Below are positions 26,119 through 34,453 of a DNA stretch of 64,000 nucleotides, piece by piece. The stretch's first letter is position 1. The number at the start of each line of letters is the position of its first letter. The notes beneath the pieces are model-generated. The model made no database searches, was not told the origin of the DNA, and saw only the letters and a program-made list of their open reading frames with translations. Source of the DNA: Devosia crocina (lineage in GTDB: Bacteria > Pseudomonadota > Alphaproteobacteria > Rhizobiales > Devosiaceae); NCBI RefSeq assembly GCF_900116545.1, contig NZ_FPCK01000003.1:496001-560000 (forward strand), in the 5' to 3' direction. The translations under genes and the position numbers were made by a program.

Positions 26119-27639
26119 ATGCTCGACGGACTTTTTATGCTCGGGGCGGGTCTCGCTCACTTCCTGACCCCGCTTTCGCTTTTCAACATTGCCTGGGCGA
26201 CGCTGCTGGGCATCGTCATCGGCGCCCTGCCGGGCCTAACCGCAACCATGGGCGTGGCGCTGCTTGTCACCCTTACCTACAAGATGGCGCCCGATCAGGC
26301 GATCCTGTGTCTGATGTGCGTTTATTCCGGCGCCATTTATGGCGGCAGCCGCACGGCCATTCTGCTGGCCATTCCCGGCACGCCTGCCAGTGCCGCCACA
26401 ACGCTCGACGGCCATCCCTTGGCACTGCAGGGCAAGGCCGGCATGGCCATGGGCCTTGCCACCACCTCGTCGGCGCTTGGTACGCTCATTGGCATTGTCG
26501 CTCTGGCCCTGATCGCGCCGCTCCTGGCCGAAGCCGCGCTCAAGTTCGGCACCTATGAATTTTTCTGGCTCGCGCTATTCGGGGTCGTCATATCCGGTCA
26601 GCTCACGGCCATCGACGATCCCCTCAAGGGCTATATCGCCGGCATTCTGGGTCTGCTCGTCGCCATGATCGGCATGGAGACGCTCCACGCCCATCAGCGC
26701 TTCACCTTCGGCATTCCGTCCCTCGGTGGTGGCGTCGATTTGATCCCTGCCATGGTCGGCGCCTTCGGTTTTGCTGAAATTCTGGGTGTGATGAAACGCC
26801 ATGCCCAGGCGCGTATCGTCTCGAGTGGGGATCGCGTCGTGCCCAAAATGGCCGATGTGATGCGCTATAAATGGACGACCCTGCGTTCGGGCATCATCGG
26901 CACCTTCGTGGGCATCGTGCCCGGCGTTGGCGAAGATGTGGGCGCCTGGGCCTCCTATGCCGCAGCCAAGCGCAAGAGCAAGGAAAGGCATCTCTTCGGC
27001 AAGGGCAGCCAGGAAGGCCTGATCGCAGCCGAAACCGGCAATTCCGCCGTTGTGCCCGGCGCCATGATCCCGACCTTGACCCTGGCTCTGCCCGGCTCGG
27101 CCGCAGCCGCGGTTCTGATCGCGGCCATGTTCATCCATGGCATTCGTCCCGGCCCGCTCCTGATGACCGAAAGCCCCGAAGTGCTTTATCAGGTCGTGGC
27201 CATTCTCTTCTTTTCGACCCTGGGCATCCTGGTGTTCGGCCTTACCCTCACCAAGCCACTGGTAAGTGTCCTCGCCGTGCCGCGCGAGCGGCTCATGGCG
27301 GTGGTTTATGTGCTTTGCGTCGTGGGCTCCTTCGCCATCACGCAGCGCATGTTCGATGTCTACGTGATGATCGCCTTCGGCATCATCGGGTTCATCCTGC
27401 GCGAGATGAAATACCCCATGGCGCCGCTGGTTCTCGGCATCATTCTAGGCGATCTGCTCGATCTCAATCTGCGGCGCGGCCTCATGCTCACCAATGGCGA
27501 TCCGAGCCCGTTCTTTACCCGACCGATCAGTGCTGTTATCTGCCTCGTGATCGTCTTCACCATTCTCATGTCCATTCCGGCGGTGTCCAAACGTGTCAGA
27601 GCCCTCTTCACCCGTGGCAGCAGCCAGGCGACCGGCTGA
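26119..27639 (+). CDS. tctA: Tripartite tricarboxylate transporter large permease TctA
   Basis: 506-residue permease with about 11-12 helices. Diagnostic motifs: 'GIVIGALPGLTATMGVALLVTLTY' and 'YSGAIYGGSRTAILLAIPGTPASAATTLDGHPLA' near the N-terminus, and the matching half 'GTFVGIVPGVGEDVGAWASYAAAKR'. The ribosome site is GAGGGAG. It completes the tctCBA importer. The TetR gene begins inside its 3' end. Confidence 0.94.
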   Translation: MLDGLFMLGAGLAHFLTPLSLFNIAWATLLGIVIGALPGLTATMGVALLVTLTYKMAPDQAILCLMCVYSGAIYGGSRTAILLAIPGTPASAATTLDGHPLALQGKAGMAMGLATTSSALGTLIGIVALALIAPLLAEAALKFGTYEFFWLALFGVVISGQLTAIDDPLKGYIAGILGLLVAMIGMETLHAHQRFTFGIPSLGGGVDLIPAMVGAFGFAEILGVMKRHAQARIVSSGDRVVPKMADVMRYKWTTLRSGIIGTFVGIVPGVGEDVGAWASYAAAKRKSKERHLFGKGSQEGLIAAETGNSAVVPGAMIPTLTLALPGSAAAAVLIAAMFIHGIRPGPLLMTESPEVLYQVVAILFFSTLGILVFGLTLTKPLVSVLAVPRERLMAVVYVLCVVGSFAITQRMFDVYVMIAFGIIGFILREMKYPMAPLVLGIILGDLLDLNLRRGLMLTNGDPSPFFTRPISAVICLVIVFTILMSIPAVSKRVRALFTRGSSQATG

Positions 27640-28282
27640 GGCCCCGGCGGCAAGGCGGCCCAGGAATTCGGCCAAGACCAAGGCCTCCATCCTCGCCGCT
27701 GGCCGGGTGGAGTTCGCCGATCGCGGGTTCGAGGGCGCGCGGGTGGATGCGATTGCTGAGCGGGCAGGGGCCAACAAGCGCCTGCTCTACCACTATTTCG
27801 GCAACAAGGAGGATCTCTATCGCGCGGTCCTGCTCGATGCCTACCAGGAGATCCGCAGGGGTGAGCGGGCGCTAAGCCTTGATCAATACGATCCCGTCCA
27901 GGCCATGGACCGGCTGGTGCGCTTCACCTTCCGCCACTTTCTGGCCAATCCATGGTTTCCGCGCCTCCTGGGCACGGAAAACATCGAGAATGCGCGTTTT
28001 CTCAAAACCATGCCCGATATCAAGGCGCTGCACTCCCCTCTGGTCGGGCAGATCGCCGCCATCATCGAGCGGGGCAACACAGCCGGCATTTTCCGGCGCG
28101 ACGTCGATCCGGTTCAGCTCTATATTTCGGTCGCAGCGCTCGGTTTTTTCTACGTTTCGAACACCGCCACCCTGTCGGTGATCTTCGAGCGCGATCTGTC
28201 GAGCGTCGCCATGGTGCAGGAGCGCGAAGCCCATGCCGTACAGATGGTGCTTGATTATCTCCGCACCAAGCCGGGAGCGTGA
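27593..28282 (+). CDS. TetR/AcrR family transcriptional regulator
   Basis: 229 residues. The DNA-binding region is typical: 'ILAAGRVEFADRGFEGARVDAIAERAGANKRLLYHYFGNKEDLYRAVL'. The C-terminal ligand domain is of the type found in RutR-like/TetR_C_29 proteins. GTG start at 27593 overlaps the tctA 3' end by 47 bases, so it is likely co-transcribed with tctCBA and may regulate it. It is convergent with padR across a repeat-bearing gap. Confidence 0.87.
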   Translation: MSEPSSPVAAARRPAEAPAARRPRNSAKTKASILAAGRVEFADRGFEGARVDAIAERAGANKRLLYHYFGNKEDLYRAVLLDAYQEIRRGERALSLDQYDPVQAMDRLVRFTFRHFLANPWFPRLLGTENIENARFLKTMPDIKALHSPLVGQIAAIIERGNTAGIFRRDVDPVQLYISVAALGFFYVSNTATLSVIFERDLSSVAMVQEREAHAVQMVLDYLRTKPGA

Positions 28283-28290
28283 AGGCTCGT

Positions 28291-28342
28291 CTTTCCCTTC
28301 GCCGGTTTGGAGAGAAGGTGGCGCGAAGCGCCCGATGAGGCA
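28291..28342. repeat. REP-like palindrome between tetR and padR
   Basis: Contains the GAGAAGGTGGCGCG-AGCGCCCGATGAGG pattern shared with elements at 22076 and 38190. It lies between convergent genes. A 7-bp hairpin (28405-28426) further right may help termination but lacks a T run. Confidence 0.65.
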
Positions 28343-28435
28343 TTTTGCGGGGCGGTCGAAAGGCTTGGCCCCACATCTTTTTCGCACCGAAAAGAGAGGA
28401 AGAAGGAGCCGGTACCGTTCGGCTCCCTCCAGGCG

Positions 28436-29131
28436 TCAAAGATCCACATCATCCTCCCCGAGTGCGTCCACCTCGGCTGCGGCGCGGCGCAGGATTTCCG
28501 CTGCCCGGCGCTGATGCTCCTCCGAGCCGTGGCGGGCCTTCTTGATCGCCTGTTTCAGCGCCTTGCGCGCCTCGTCGAGCTCGGGCGCCGCATCCTGCAT
28601 GGGCCGGTCCGCTTCATAGGTGCGATGAGGCGCGGCATCGGCGTCCTCCGGGCGTCCGCCAAACGGCCAGTCGGCTTTGACGAATTCGCGGAAGCGATTG
28701 AACTGGTCGCCCGTGCGCGCCAGGAAATCAAGCGTGCCGGCCACCGCGTCGCGGTTTTCGCCCAAGTGCGTCCGTCCCTCGTCGGTGATCGTATAAAGCT
28801 TCTTGTTGCCCTCGGCCGAAGAGGTCACATAACCCGCCTCTTCGAGGTAGGTCAGCGCTGGATAAACGATGCCCGGGCTGGGCGAATAAACGCCATTGGA
28901 GCGCTCTTCGATGGCCTTGATCAGGTCATAGCCGTGCCGGGGCTGCTGATCGATGAGATAAAGCGCAACCAGGCGCACATCGCCTGCCGCCAGCATGCGG
29001 CCGACGCGGATATTTCCGCCCCACTGCCCCAGATCGTCCTCGGAAAAATTCTGCTGGAACTTGCCCCAGCCGCGCCGCGCCATCTGCTCGAAGCGCCGCC
29101 AATTGGGTTCGCCATTACGCCAGTATGACAT
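28436..29131 (-). CDS. PadR family transcriptional regulator
   Basis: 231 residues. The winged-helix core is 'DVRLVALYLIDQQPRHGYDLIKAIEE' through 'YSPSPGIVYPALTYLEEAGYV', which is the PadR signature. An N-terminal extension of about 45 residues (rich in Trp, Gly, Arg) and a C-terminal acidic helical region (dimerisation) flank it. A perfect palindrome of the type PadR proteins bind lies 60 bases upstream of the start, pointing to autoregulation. No obvious target transporter is adjacent. Confidence 0.9.
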   Translation of the reverse strand: MSYWRNGEPNWRRFEQMARRGWGKFQQNFSEDDLGQWGGNIRVGRMLAAGDVRLVALYLIDQQPRHGYDLIKAIEERSNGVYSPSPGIVYPALTYLEEAGYVTSSAEGNKKLYTITDEGRTHLGENRDAVAGTLDFLARTGDQFNRFREFVKADWPFGGRPEDADAAPHRTYEADRPMQDAAPELDEARKALKQAIKKARHGSEEHQRRAAEILRRAAAEVDALGEDDVDL

Positions 29132-29190
29132 GATGTGTCTCCGCTATGTTTTCGCCCTTGTGCTTAGGTCGGATCATCCGGAGACTGTTT

Positions 29191-29204
29191 CAAGATATAT
29201 CTTG
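29191..29204. promoter_or_regulatory. Candidate PadR operator
   Basis: CAAGATATATCTTG, a perfect 14-bp palindrome in otherwise GC-rich DNA, placed 60 bases before the padR start codon. AT-rich palindromes with an ATAT core are typical PadR sites. Confidence 0.65.
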
Positions 29205-29274
29205 TGAAAGTTTTGACCGTAGCTGGGCCTCCTCTCAAGGAGAAGGCGCGGCCTAGCTATTGAGCTCCACGGGC

Positions 29275-30066
29275 CTATTCGCCGCCATACTGAAAGAACC
29301 AGTAGTCGATCCGCTCTGCCAGCCAGCCATCCGCTTCCATTTCGGCGAGTGCCGCATTGAAGGGCTCGACGAGGTCCGAACCCGGTGTCAGGATAAAGCC
29401 GAGCGGATCGGCCTTGATCGGCTCGCCCACCTGCTTGAAGGCCCCGGGATCTGCGCCGATATAGCCGGCGGAAGCAGCCTGATCGGCGATCACTGCATCG
29501 ACATCGCCCGATTTGACGGCCTGCACGGCAGCACCGAAATTATTGAAGGTCCGCACCCTCGGATTGGCTTCGTCGCCGTCGAGCACGTCATATACAGCGG
29601 TATAAAAGGATGAAGTCCCCGCCTGCGCGCCGAACAGGAGCTCTGGGTTTTCGCCAAAGCTTTCCTTGCTGTCGAACCGGTCCTCATCGGCCCGAACCAG
29701 GAAATATTGTTCGACCGTGATGAAAGGTTCGGTGAAGTCGATCTGCTGGGCCCGCTCGGCGGTGATGGTGATCCCGTCCGCTCCGATATCGAACTGTCCG
29801 GTGCGCACCGATTCGATCATCACGTCCCAGGCCACCAGGTTCCAGTTGACCTCCGCATTGAGCCGCCGCGCCGCCTCGTTGATCACGTCATATTCGAGCC
29901 CGATCCCCTCATTGGTTTCCGGATCGGCAAAGTTGAGCGGATAATAGGCATTTTCGGTCACCGCCTCGATGGTGCGGCCACCGAGATCGGGCAGGCCCTG
30001 TGCCAGCACAGGCTGCGCCAGCGTCAGGCCGGCCAAGGCAAGAGCAACGGAAATCTTCATCGTCAT
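29275..30066 (-). CDS. ABC transporter amino-acid-type substrate-binding protein (orphan)
   Basis: 263 residues with a signal peptide (MKISVALALAGLTLAQPVLAQ). The mature protein is solute-binding family 3: 'AYYPLNFADPETNEGIGLEYDVINEAARRL', 'FDIGADGITITAERAQQIDFTEPF' and 'VKSGDVDAVIADQAAS'. It should bind polar amino acids or related compounds in the periplasm. There are two possible ATGs, 30066 and 30060. No permease or ATPase gene is nearby, so it must serve a transporter elsewhere or act as a sensor partner. Confidence 0.87.
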   Translation of the reverse strand: MTMKISVALALAGLTLAQPVLAQGLPDLGGRTIEAVTENAYYPLNFADPETNEGIGLEYDVINEAARRLNAEVNWNLVAWDVMIESVRTGQFDIGADGITITAERAQQIDFTEPFITVEQYFLVRADEDRFDSKESFGENPELLFGAQAGTSSFYTAVYDVLDGDEANPRVRTFNNFGAAVQAVKSGDVDAVIADQAASAGYIGADPGAFKQVGEPIKADPLGFILTPGSDLVEPFNAALAEMEADGWLAERIDYWFFQYGGE

Positions 30067-30151
30067 CGCGTCCCCAAAACGAGCAAGGTCCTTCGTCTGG
30101 AGATTATTGCGCTTTACGCCTGGGTGAAAAGGGGCTTTCGACCCCGCACGA

Positions 30152-30442
30152 TCATACCCGGTCGATATGCCCAAGGCTCCGCTCCGGATCGATGCGGTCC
30201 CGCACCATCTGCTTGAGCACGCGGCTATCGGGAAATCCGCCGTCGCGCTTGCGCTCCCAGACGAGGTCGCCATCGAGCCTGATCTCGAAAATCCCGCCCG
30301 TGCCGGGCACCAGCGTCACAGAGGCCAGCTCGAGCGAAAAGGTCGAGAGCAGTTCCTGAGCCATCCAGGCCGATCGCAGCATCCAGTTGCACTGGGTACA
30401 ATAGGTGATGGTCACATGAGGCTTGGCCGGGGCCTGGTTCAT
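30152..30442 (-). CDS. SelT/SelW/SelH family (Rdx) thioredoxin-like protein
   Basis: 96 residues with the family layout: 'VTITYCTQCNWMLRSAWMAQELLSTFS' holds a CxxC in place of the CxxU of eukaryotic selenoproteins, and 'VTLVPGTGGIFEIRLDGDLVWERKRDGGFPDSRVLKQMVRD' is the C-terminal beta-alpha unit. It is a predicted small redox protein of the cytoplasm; the partner is unknown. AAGGAG lies before the start. It lies 20 bases after the PBP gene on the same strand and may be co-transcribed with it. Confidence 0.9.
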   Translation of the reverse strand: MNQAPAKPHVTITYCTQCNWMLRSAWMAQELLSTFSLELASVTLVPGTGGIFEIRLDGDLVWERKRDGGFPDSRVLKQMVRDRIDPERSLGHIDRV

Positions 30443-30462
30443 CGCCGCTCCTTGTCGGGGGC

Positions 30463-33159
30463 TCAGCCCCCGAACAGCAGATCCATCAGCGTGCGTTGCG
30501 AGTTCTGGTTCTGGTAGTTCGGCTGCTGGCCCATATCGGCGGGTGGAGCGAACTGACCATTTCCCTGCGGCTGGATCGGCTGACCCTGCTGCATCTGCTG
30601 ACCCTGGCTGGCCGGCGCACTCGGCACCCACACCTGCTGGCCGGTGGCGGGGTCGACCACGAGCGTCATCGGCATGCCGGTCTCGGGATCGATGGGAGCC
30701 GAATTGTCGAAGCCGTTTTCGAGCCCCTGTTGCTGTTGCTGCTGCTGGAGCGGGAAGCCGGTCACCGGGTCGATGGCCTGGCCCTGCCCATCGTAGGCGG
30801 TTTGCCCAAACCCTTGATCCACCGGCATGCCGGTCGTCTGGTCGAACATCTGCCCGGTCTGGATCGGGGGATTGGTATTGCCCTCTGGGGTAATCGGCTG
30901 CAGGCCTTGCATGGGCTGCCCGGTCGCCGGATCGATGGCGATAACCTGCCCGGTCGCCGGATCGGTTACGGTCTGCACCGGCTGGCCCGTGCCGCCATCG
31001 ACATATTGCACCTGCGGCTGGCCGGTCGCGGGATCGATCACGGGCTGCCCGGTATTAGGGTCGATCAACTGCTGGGCCACGAGCTGGCCCTGGTAGGAGC
31101 CGCCCGGAATAGGCGTGGGCGAACGCCCTTCCAGCGCCTTGGTCATGAACTGGGACCAGATCGAGGCCGGCACATTGCCGCCCGAGAGCCTTGTGCCCTT
31201 GTTGTCGTCATTGCCCAGCCACACCCCCGTCACCATGGCCGAGGTATAGCCGACAAACAGGGCATCGCGCGATTCCTGCGAGGTACCGGTCTTGCCCCCC
31301 ATGTCCCAGCCGCCGATCTGCGCGCCGCGCCCGGTGCCCACCTCGACGGCGGTTTCGAGCATGTCGTTCATTTCGGCCAGCACATTTGGATCGATCACGC
31401 GGCCGGGCCCGGCATCGGAGGCTTCATAGAGCACGTTGCCCTTCACGTCCTCGATCTTGGTGATCACATTGGGAATGACGCCCATGCCGCCATTGGCAAA
31501 GGGTGCATAGGCACTGGTCAATTCGAGCAGGTTCACTTCTTGTGTGCCAAGCGCAATGGACGGCACCGGAGTCATTGCCGAGGAAATGCCCATGCGCGTC
31601 GCCACATCGATCACCGCCTGCGGTGTCACATCGATGGCAAGGCGCCCGGCAATGGTGTTGAGCGAATAGGCAAGACCCTGGCGCAGCGTCACCGTGCCGG
31701 CATATTTGCCGGTCGAGTTGCGCGGGCTCCAGCCATTGTATTCGAACTGGGCGTCTTCGGCGAGCGTATCGGGCGTATAGCCCTTTTCCATGGCCGCCAT
31801 GTAGACGAAGGGCTTGAAGGTCGAGCCCGGCTGGCGTTTGGCCGTCACGGCGCGGTTGAACTGGCTGGCCTGATAGTCGACGCCACCCACCATGGCGCGC
31901 ACGGTGCCGTCCACATCCATGGCCACGAGCGCGCCCTGGCTGAAGCCGCGATTGGCACCCTCATTGGCCACGGCTTCGCGCACGATGAACTCGGCGTCCT
32001 TCTGCATTTTCCAGTCTATCGTGGTCTGGACCACCACGTCATCACCGATTTCCCCGATATAGGAGGTCATCAGGCTCTCGACCCAGTCCGCGACATAGGA
32101 TTCCGAACCCGCCACTACGGTACGCACGCTCGATTGATCCGGGTCGATCTGGGCGGCATTGGCCTCTTCGCGGGTGATGTAGCCTTCCTGCGCCATGGCA
32201 TTGAGCACCAGGCGCTGGCGCTCGATGGCGCGCTGCGGATTGGCCTTGGGGTTGTAGGCCGAAGGCGCGGGCAGGATACCCACCAGCATGGCGGCCTGGC
32301 CAAGCGAGAGATTGCGCGCCGAAACGCCGAAATAGGTCTGGGCCGCCGCTTCGATCCCGGTCGCGCCGGCGCCGAAATAGACGCGGTTCATGTAGAGTTC
32401 GAGGATTTCCTCTTTGGTGAAATTCTGCTCGAGCCAAACCGCGAGAATTGCTTCCTGCACCTTGCGGCCCAGAGTTTGGTCAGGCGTGAGAAAGAGGTTC
32501 TTGGCGACCTGCTGGGTGATGGTGGACGCACCACGCGTCACCCCACGCGCCTGGATGGATTCCACGGCAACCGCCATCAGGCCGATGGGATCAACGCCGA
32601 AATGGGTCATGAAGCGCCGGTCTTCCGAGGCGATAAAGGCGGCCGGCACGAATTGGGGCAGTTCGCGGAAGGTCACGGCTTCGCCGCCGGTCTGGCCGCG
32701 ATTGGAGATCAGGCTGCCATCGGCGGCAAGAATGCGGATATTGGGCGGCCGGTCGGGAATGGCCCAGCTATTGGACGAAGGCAGCTGCGCCCCGTAGTAA
32801 ACGATGACGGCAATGGCTGCGAGACCGCCCCAGAGACAGGCAACGAAACCCCACCACAACAGCCCCATGAGAAAGCCGCCCGAGCGAGAGCGGCGCTTTT
32901 TGGGGCGTGCAGCCTCGGCCTTGCCGCGGCGGGGCTGCTTTTCCCCGCGCGGCGGCTTCTTGCCCCGGGGCGGTTTGCCGCCACTGCCATTGCCGCTGCC
33001 GCCGATTGGTCCGCCCGAGCGTTCGTCATCGACAAATCCGCCCACGGCCTGCCCCAGGCTTGGTTCCACGCGTTGTCCCTTGCCGGCGCGTGCCTGTGGC
33101 TTGCTTGCCCTTTGGGGCTGGCCACCAACGCGATCATCGGCCGAAATGCGGAAGTCCAT
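30463..33159 (-). CDS. Class A penicillin-binding protein 1A-type (transglycosylase/transpeptidase)
   Basis: 898-residue bifunctional peptidoglycan synthase. Layout: a basic cytoplasmic tail rich in Lys, Arg and Gly (1-94), one transmembrane helix (about 95-122), a GT51 glycosyltransferase domain with Glu179 in 'FIASEDRRFMTHFGVDP' and 'GASTITQQVAKNL', and a transpeptidase domain with Ser446 in 'PGSTFK', 'SLN' and 'GKTGTSQE'. The last 200 residues are unusual: repeated DPxTGQP motifs and long Gln-rich stretches, ending 'RTLMDLLFGG'. Such a tail is periplasmic and not part of the enzyme core. Confidence 0.93.
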   Translation of the reverse strand: MDFRISADDRVGGQPQRASKPQARAGKGQRVEPSLGQAVGGFVDDERSGGPIGGSGNGSGGKPPRGKKPPRGEKQPRRGKAEAARPKKRRSRSGGFLMGLLWWGFVACLWGGLAAIAVIVYYGAQLPSSNSWAIPDRPPNIRILAADGSLISNRGQTGGEAVTFRELPQFVPAAFIASEDRRFMTHFGVDPIGLMAVAVESIQARGVTRGASTITQQVAKNLFLTPDQTLGRKVQEAILAVWLEQNFTKEEILELYMNRVYFGAGATGIEAAAQTYFGVSARNLSLGQAAMLVGILPAPSAYNPKANPQRAIERQRLVLNAMAQEGYITREEANAAQIDPDQSSVRTVVAGSESYVADWVESLMTSYIGEIGDDVVVQTTIDWKMQKDAEFIVREAVANEGANRGFSQGALVAMDVDGTVRAMVGGVDYQASQFNRAVTAKRQPGSTFKPFVYMAAMEKGYTPDTLAEDAQFEYNGWSPRNSTGKYAGTVTLRQGLAYSLNTIAGRLAIDVTPQAVIDVATRMGISSAMTPVPSIALGTQEVNLLELTSAYAPFANGGMGVIPNVITKIEDVKGNVLYEASDAGPGRVIDPNVLAEMNDMLETAVEVGTGRGAQIGGWDMGGKTGTSQESRDALFVGYTSAMVTGVWLGNDDNKGTRLSGGNVPASIWSQFMTKALEGRSPTPIPGGSYQGQLVAQQLIDPNTGQPVIDPATGQPQVQYVDGGTGQPVQTVTDPATGQVIAIDPATGQPMQGLQPITPEGNTNPPIQTGQMFDQTTGMPVDQGFGQTAYDGQGQAIDPVTGFPLQQQQQQQGLENGFDNSAPIDPETGMPMTLVVDPATGQQVWVPSAPASQGQQMQQGQPIQPQGNGQFAPPADMGQQPNYQNQNSQRTLMDLLFGG

Positions 33160-33481
33160 CGAGCATACCTGGTCTTGGGGGTCTCAACCCGCTTCTATCC
33201 TGTTCTTTCCATCTGGGAAACAAAAGGTAAGCGGGAGGTTAAAGTCCTGTCGCGCGCTATGTGGAAGGGCTCACCCGTTTCTGCTGCGTCCTGCGTTCGG
33301 ATAGGGCGCTTTTCCCCCGCAAATGTGGCCGGTTTATGGGAATTTGCACTGCTTCCCGCCAGGTGTTTCGCCGCCGCCACAGCGTCCCTGGCTGCACCGG
33401 TTCGGCACAGTCAGGCTTAGGCGTGACAGCGGCAGCCTGCGGGATTACTCTTGATCCGCCAGAGGCACGGGGAGGTCAGCC
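33160..33481. other. Divergent intergenic region, PBP gene / YCII-like gene
   Basis: 322 bases without a convincing gene. It must hold the promoters for the leftward PBP gene and the rightward YCII-like gene. A good ribosome site (GGGAGGT) lies at its right end. I see no clear operator or RNA structure. Confidence 0.6.
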
Positions 33482-33832
33482 ATGCCACGCTTTCTTGCCG
33501 TCTATACCATGCCGCCCGAAAACCTCGCGCAGTTCCGCGCCCTCCCCAAGGAGAAGCAGGACGCCATCGATGCGGTTGGCGTAAAGCTCTGGGGCGAATG
33601 GGAAACCCAGCATTCCCCGAGCTTTGCCGATGCCGGCGGCATGGTCGGCAAGACCCTGCGCGTGTCGGCGCAAGGCACTGCCCCGGCCAGCAACACGATC
33701 TGCGGCTATGTCGTGGTGCGCGCCGGCACGATTGAAGAGGCTGCCGAGATTTTCCGCAACCACCCCCATTTCGCGCTTTTCCCCGGCGACGCCGTCGACA
33801 TCATGCCGCTGGTCACCGGCCCCCCGGATTGA
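33482..33832 (+). CDS. YCII-related (dimeric alpha/beta-barrel) protein
   Basis: 116 residues. The strand-helix pattern 'MPRFLAVYTMPPENLAQFRALPKEKQDAI', a middle strand 'TICGYVVVRAGTIEEAAEIFRNHPHFALFPGDAVDIMPL', resembles the YCII-like ferredoxin-fold family whose members bind small aromatic or halogenated compounds or are of unknown function. A conserved His (NHPHF) sits where the family has its active-site His. Good ribosome site. Function not assigned. Confidence 0.7.
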   Translation: MPRFLAVYTMPPENLAQFRALPKEKQDAIDAVGVKLWGEWETQHSPSFADAGGMVGKTLRVSAQGTAPASNTICGYVVVRAGTIEEAAEIFRNHPHFALFPGDAVDIMPLVTGPPD

Positions 33833-33894
33833 CTTTCCCGGCAGCGTCTCCATCTGCCTTGCCTCTGCCATCGCGTGCAGTCACAACTGCGTGC

Positions 33895-34416
33895 ATGCGC
33901 ATCGCTCTCGCCGTCTTTCTCTGTCTTGCCGTCAATCTCGTGCCCGCGCGCGCCGGATCGGTCGACACCGCCTTTTCCGGCGCCATCGGACAGTTCGAGG
34001 CGGCCTTTCCCCATCTTCCGGCCGAACTCTTTGGCGTTGATACCGCCACCTATCGCGATGCCCTGACCTTGCGCCGCTTCGCCTCCGCCCATTGGGGCAG
34101 TCCGGTCGCGCTGCGGGTCGAAGAGGGGACCGCGGCAAACCCCTCTTGCGCCCGTTTTGCCGCTTTTGTGCGCCTGCCGCCGCAAAGTGGCGAGGTTTCG
34201 CTTGTGCTCTGTCCGCAATTTCATACACCCGGCGCCGATGCCCTGCGCACTCTGACCGTGCTCCACGAACTCGTCCATGTCGTTGCCGGGCCCGATGAGT
34301 GCCGCGCCATGGCCTTTGCCGCCCAGGTCGAACATCTGGCGACGGGCCAGTTCACCGACGTTGCGCGCTACTGGAACGCCAATGGATGTGGCAGATCTGG
34401 GTTCGCCCTGCCGTAG
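33895..34416 (+). CDS. Small secreted protein with an HExxH metallopeptidase motif
   Basis: 173 residues. A signal peptide (MRIALAVFLCLAVNLVPARA) is followed by a compact domain with 'LHELVHVV' (residues 123-130, zinc motif HExxH at 124-128) and Glu135 in 'GPDECRAMAFAAQVEHLA', which would be the third ligand as in gluzincins. Four cysteines could form two disulfides. I do not recognise a named family. The ribosome site is weak, and the start is chosen at the signal peptide. A predicted periplasmic zinc peptidase; activity unproved. Confidence 0.65.
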   Translation: MRIALAVFLCLAVNLVPARAGSVDTAFSGAIGQFEAAFPHLPAELFGVDTATYRDALTLRRFASAHWGSPVALRVEEGTAANPSCARFAAFVRLPPQSGEVSLVLCPQFHTPGADALRTLTVLHELVHVVAGPDECRAMAFAAQVEHLATGQFTDVARYWNANGCGRSGFALP

Positions 34417-34453
34417 CAGCAACGGTGAGGGGCTTTCCTTCAGCCGCGAAAAG

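Noticed and set aside
30496..33420. A 974-residue open frame on the plus strand opposite the PBP gene
   Set aside because: It is an antisense shadow of a gene with clear PBP motifs. Its translation is low in complexity, with no known domain.
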